Below are positions 2,725 through 5,640 of a stretch of 5,640 nt of DNA, in pieces (the stretch's first letter is position 1; every line of letters begins with the position of its first letter). The stretch comes from Parachlamydiales bacterium (GTDB lineage: Bacteria; Chlamydiota; Chlamydiia; Chlamydiales; Rhabdochlamydiaceae). The stretch lies in contig JAGVJV010000281.1 in the NCBI GenBank assembly GCA_020050965.1, positions 1 through 5,640 of the forward strand. The letters are read 5' to 3'. The translations under genes were made by a program, and so were the position numbers. Under the pieces are notes generated by a model. That model was given only the letters and a program-made list of their open reading frames with translations. It was not told the origin of the DNA and did not search any database.

Positions 2725-5517
2725 ATGCGCATTCCCCAAGTACAACCAAATAACTATACATCTATACCTCCCCCATCGACGGTTGAATCTGAGGGGAGCC
2801 AACCCAGCTCGCCCGATCTTGACTTATCTGAGGAAGACCCTTCTCTAAAGACCATTCTAAACCGTTTTGAAAGAGAATGGATTTTGCACTCAGCTAAACT
2901 CTTCACTATTAGATCTCGAAGCGTCTGCATGGACCCCCTCCGTTATGTGATGGCGCTAGTCAATGGACACTCCCTTGAATCGGGAGATCTTGAACTAGGA
3001 ACAGCAGAGGATGAAATGCGCAATTTTAGTCGCCTTTTTCAACTGGGGACACATATAACCACCGATCTTGATCCTCTAGTTGCTCATTTGGATCCAGGAC
3101 AGAAAGTTCAACAATTCGACGTCGCTTCCCCACAGCAGCTCCTCACGGCTAATTTAGCCTTTGGTCGTCTTTTGGAAAGGATAATTCTAAAAGAAATCCA
3201 AAAGAATCCTCAATATGCAGCTTTTTGCAGCCGGGCTTTGCCTGTAGATTTCAAAGAAATAGATGGGATTACCAATAAAAAAATTGATGAAGCCCTTAAG
3301 AATTGCGGCATCATTGATAAGAATGGTTCTTTGATTCCTGGGGCATTGATGAATAAAGGAACCGAAAATGCTTTAAAAAAGGAAATTCCAGTAGAAAAGA
3401 TACGAGAAAAAATCATCGATGTCTTACATTGCGTCGAATTCCGGAGCAGCCCTGAGATGATCCGGATGAGACTGACCAGATCCACCTTTTTAGATCCTCG
3501 TATTTTATCAAAAATGTCGCATGGCAAATTAACGCCAGAGGATGCTCATCTCCTATTGAGTTGCCTTGGATTAAAAACCAATTCCGACCCAAAAATGTTC
3601 TGTGACCTAAGAACAAGCGAGCATCCTAATGATATCTCTACAATGCTAAGAAGAAATCAACCTCCGCCGATTACTTTTGTCAGCCCTGTAGCTGTTAAAG
3701 CCAAGGCAAGTATCGCATCGAAGATCAATATAGATGAAATTTCTGAAGTCGTTTACCAAATTTCTGAGGGGACTAAGCTCATTACAAAACAGATCTTTGA
3801 GTTTGTCAAGAACCAATTAGAAAAGCAAAACCCTGATCTTTGGGAACGGGTGAAGCAAGAGATTCCTAAGGCCGCTGCGGATCACACTTACTTAAGGGAG
3901 TTATTTATTCAACCGGCTCACTTGAAACAGCCCTTTAAAGATGCCTACATTGCTAAACCTGAAGTGGTCGATGAACTGTTTAAGTGGTTTGAAGAGACAT
4001 TATCACCCAGGCTGGAAAAATTGGACGCTCTTGTTGCAACACTCCCCAAGCAGAACGACATCATGGAAGAGTGTCTGACAAAAGAGGCCAATAATCGATT
4101 AGAAAGAGCAATCAAAGCCGAGGAACGCCTGAGAGCGAAATTTGAAGAAGTAAAACATATTCTGAGACCTTTTTTGCTCTTTTCAACCCATAATTTTGAG
4201 CTTCAGCAGAAACACGAGTTTGAGTTGAAATGGAGGATAGCGGGTTTGGAAGTTGATGAAAAAGTCGTCCTAGAAAAAAGCTGCGCGGTCATGAGGCGAC
4301 TCCAATTTCCAACCTCTAATCCAGCTGACCGAACTGATTTGCCCTATTTTGATGAACAACCAAAACCATCCGTAGCCAAGAGATGGTTAGAGATCTGCCA
4401 AAAGTATAGTTACACAGATAGCAGCCTTGCTGATCTGTTTCTTAAATTGTATCGGGAAGGTTCTATTGATGCAAACGATGAGGTCAAACAATTTCTGGTT
4501 CCCCTTGTCATCTTACTGATGGGAAAAGAGCCAGCCTTAGATCGAGCATCATTACTTGCCAATTTTATTTTAATCTTCAGTGTCAAGTTAGGCATTAACT
4601 CATTCTCTGATGCGCTCCAATCTATGCCGGTTATCCCTCAAGGAGGAGTATCAGCTAAACAGTTTTTGCTCCATACTAGTAAACATCCGATTGATGCCCT
4701 CTCTGGCGTTCAGTATAAAAATAAATCACAGCTGCTTCCAAACCACTTTCTTCCAACCGTCTCGAGTTTTGTTGGAAGAGCCGACGACTGGATCCAAAAA
4801 TATGACGACGTGGCGACAACAGCTGTGCAGTGTTGTCAGAGACTGTTTGTTGGCCCTATAGATGAGAGCGACCCTCGATTTATCCAATTCAAACAACAGT
4901 TAGAAACTCAAACAGAAGGCAGGCATCTGGAAATTTGGGAACTTCCAGTGGCACTTGATTGCCAAAGAATGAGAGAAAAAATCGCTGCTCTAGAAAATAT
5001 TTGTCACCAATTCGCCAGTTTATATACTTCTTTTACCTCTACACCATTTGCTGATAATAAAAGGGCTGCTGTTAGATATTGTCAAAAGGCATTAAGTAAC
5101 TTCTCAGAAGATGAGATGGTTCAGCAGAACCTTATTGAACCTCTGCATAACTTTTTGTGTGAAATACATCCGCCATCAGAATTGATAGAAATCTTAGATC
5201 TTGATTTTGCAGAAGGATTGATAAAGTTAAAGAATCAGATTTCAAATCAATTCCTCCTCTCTATGGGAGAGCATGATGATCTTGAAACAGCTGCAGAACG
5301 ATGCCAAGCGTATTTCACCAGAGGAATTGACGCAAATCAAGACGTCTTCCAAAATCTTAAATCTCTGTTAGAAAAAGTCTATCAAATCCCTATCCCCTGT
5401 GCTCATTTAGCTTCCGCTATCGAATATAATACTGGAATAAATGATGATGATGATGAAATTGGCAATTGGGCGATCGAATATTTATCTTTATTACATCAAA
5501 AAATATTTGAGAAATAA
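2725..5517 (+). CDS. large protein of unknown function (930 aa) with C-terminal repeats
   Basis: I do not recognise this protein. From ATG 2725 it has 930 residues, ending at TAA 5515-5517. Residues 1-38 are rich in Pro, Ser, Thr and Asn and probably disordered. The rest looks alpha-helical and soluble. Residues 420-485 are highly charged and may form a coiled coil (EETLSPRLEKLDALVATL, then NRLERAIKAEERLRAKFEE). Residues 590-622 hold two hydrophobic stretches (FLVPLVILLMG and LLANFILIFSV) that look more like buried helices than membrane spans. In the C-terminal half a Cys-Gln motif (C558, C704, C786, C860) is followed in each case by a GID-, or once SED-, centred acidic turn and a leucine-rich helix, suggesting about four diverged repeat units. 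There is no signal peptide and no catalytic motif I can name. A disordered N-terminus, large helical body and lineage-restricted look would suit a chlamydial type III secretion substrate, but this is only inference. Base composition is clearly more AT-rich than the second half of obgE. It is certainly coding; the function is open. Confidence 0.9.
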   Translation: MRIPQVQPNNYTSIPPPSTVESEGSQPSSPDLDLSEEDPSLKTILNRFEREWILHSAKLFTIRSRSVCMDPLRYVMALVNGHSLESGDLELGTAEDEMRNFSRLFQLGTHITTDLDPLVAHLDPGQKVQQFDVASPQQLLTANLAFGRLLERIILKEIQKNPQYAAFCSRALPVDFKEIDGITNKKIDEALKNCGIIDKNGSLIPGALMNKGTENALKKEIPVEKIREKIIDVLHCVEFRSSPEMIRMRLTRSTFLDPRILSKMSHGKLTPEDAHLLLSCLGLKTNSDPKMFCDLRTSEHPNDISTMLRRNQPPPITFVSPVAVKAKASIASKINIDEISEVVYQISEGTKLITKQIFEFVKNQLEKQNPDLWERVKQEIPKAAADHTYLRELFIQPAHLKQPFKDAYIAKPEVVDELFKWFEETLSPRLEKLDALVATLPKQNDIMEECLTKEANNRLERAIKAEERLRAKFEEVKHILRPFLLFSTHNFELQQKHEFELKWRIAGLEVDEKVVLEKSCAVMRRLQFPTSNPADRTDLPYFDEQPKPSVAKRWLEICQKYSYTDSSLADLFLKLYREGSIDANDEVKQFLVPLVILLMGKEPALDRASLLANFILIFSVKLGINSFSDALQSMPVIPQGGVSAKQFLLHTSKHPIDALSGVQYKNKSQLLPNHFLPTVSSFVGRADDWIQKYDDVATTAVQCCQRLFVGPIDESDPRFIQFKQQLETQTEGRHLEIWELPVALDCQRMREKIAALENICHQFASLYTSFTSTPFADNKRAAVRYCQKALSNFSEDEMVQQNLIEPLHNFLCEIHPPSELIEILDLDFAEGLIKLKNQISNQFLLSMGEHDDLETAAERCQAYFTRGIDANQDVFQNLKSLLEKVYQIPIPCAHLASAIEYNTGINDDDDEIGNWAIEYLSLLHQKIFEK
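4381..5391 (+). repeat. diverged internal protein repeats (about four units)
   Basis: At the protein level, units at residues 553-600, 694-731, 777-815 and 851-889 share Cys-Gln, a short spacer, and then a turn: GSIDANDEVKQFL, GPIDESDPRFIQF, NFSEDEMVQQNL and RGIDANQDVFQNL. A leucine-containing helix follows each turn. The first unit has a longer spacer between the Cys-Gln and the turn. Spacing between the last three Cys-Gln pairs is 82 and 74 residues. The repeat is not visible at the DNA level, so the duplication is old or the likeness is convergent. Confidence 0.42.
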
Positions 5518-5544
5518 AAGTTCTTTTTGGCACAATCTTTTGCC

Positions 5545-5640
5545 ATGGCTAAAAAGAAAGGACCTCCAAAGAAATACCCCCTTTTTTTTCTTGGATTGCT
5601 CATAGGCGCCGCCCTAGCATGGTTTCCCGCCGAGCATGAA
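5545..5640 (+). CDS. N-terminus of a membrane-anchored or exported protein (partial)
   Basis: ATG at 5545 opens a frame that stays open to the window end (32 codons). The product begins MAKKKGPPKKYPLFFLG: a positively charged N-terminus (six Lys in the first ten residues), then a hydrophobic stretch at about residues 11-28 (YPLFFLGLLIGAALAWF), then PAEHE. This is the pattern of a signal anchor or an uncleaved inner-membrane anchor with the bulk of the protein outside the cytoplasm. No clear Shine-Dalgarno is present. The upstream TGGCA/TGCCA pair could fold over the start codon. The start lies 27 bases after the stop of the large ORF, so both may share a transcript. The family cannot be told from 32 residues. 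Confidence 0.6.
   Translation, partial: MAKKKGPPKKYPLFFLGLLIGAALAWFPAEHE

Noticed and set aside
5440..5456. GAT trinucleotide run encoding DDDDE near the end of the large protein
   Set aside because: Only about four units and frame-neutral; too short to suggest phase variation.

Overview
The window most likely comes from a member of the Chlamydiota outside Chlamydia itself (a Parachlamydia/Waddlia/Simkania-like environmental chlamydia). The argument is gene content. An ABC-3 metal-transporter permease lies next to rplU-rpmA-obgE, which I recall as the C. trachomatis CT415-CT420 neighbourhood, and the Obg GTPase ends right after its G domain, as I remember for chlamydial Obg. No species can be fixed from the sequence alone.

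Layout. Positions 1-480 (+) hold the C-terminal part of a zinc/manganese/iron ABC permease cut by the window edge. Positions 446-826 look empty at first sight, but on the minus strand they encode three very small, strongly basic proteins (43, 44 and 32 aa) arranged as a micro-operon. It has a good promoter (TTGAAA-17-TATTAT), strong Shine-Dalgarno sites before genes 1 and 3, and an ATGA overlap between genes 1 and 2. Gene 3 runs convergently into the 3' end of the permease gene. Positions 827-1099 are a divergent promoter region: the minus-strand promoter on one side, a near-consensus promoter for rplU (TTGACA-17-TATGAT) on the other, and a 17-bp-armed imperfect palindrome (REP/MITE-like) between them.

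Positions 1100-2677 (+) are a compact ribosomal operon: rplU (bL21), rpmA (bL27) and obgE (50S-assembly GTPase), each with its own ribosome binding site and gaps of 4 and 14 bases. A plausible further promoter sits at the obgE 3' end.

Positions 2725-5517 (+) encode a 930-residue protein I do not recognise. It has a Pro/Ser-rich, probably disordered N-terminus, a charged helical middle, and a C-terminal half in which I see about four diverged copies of a Cys-Gln ... Gly-Ile-Asp motif. From 5545 to the window end runs the start of a membrane-anchored or exported protein.

The most interesting parts are the minus-strand cluster of tiny basic genes beside the ribosomal operon and the large repeat-bearing unknown protein.
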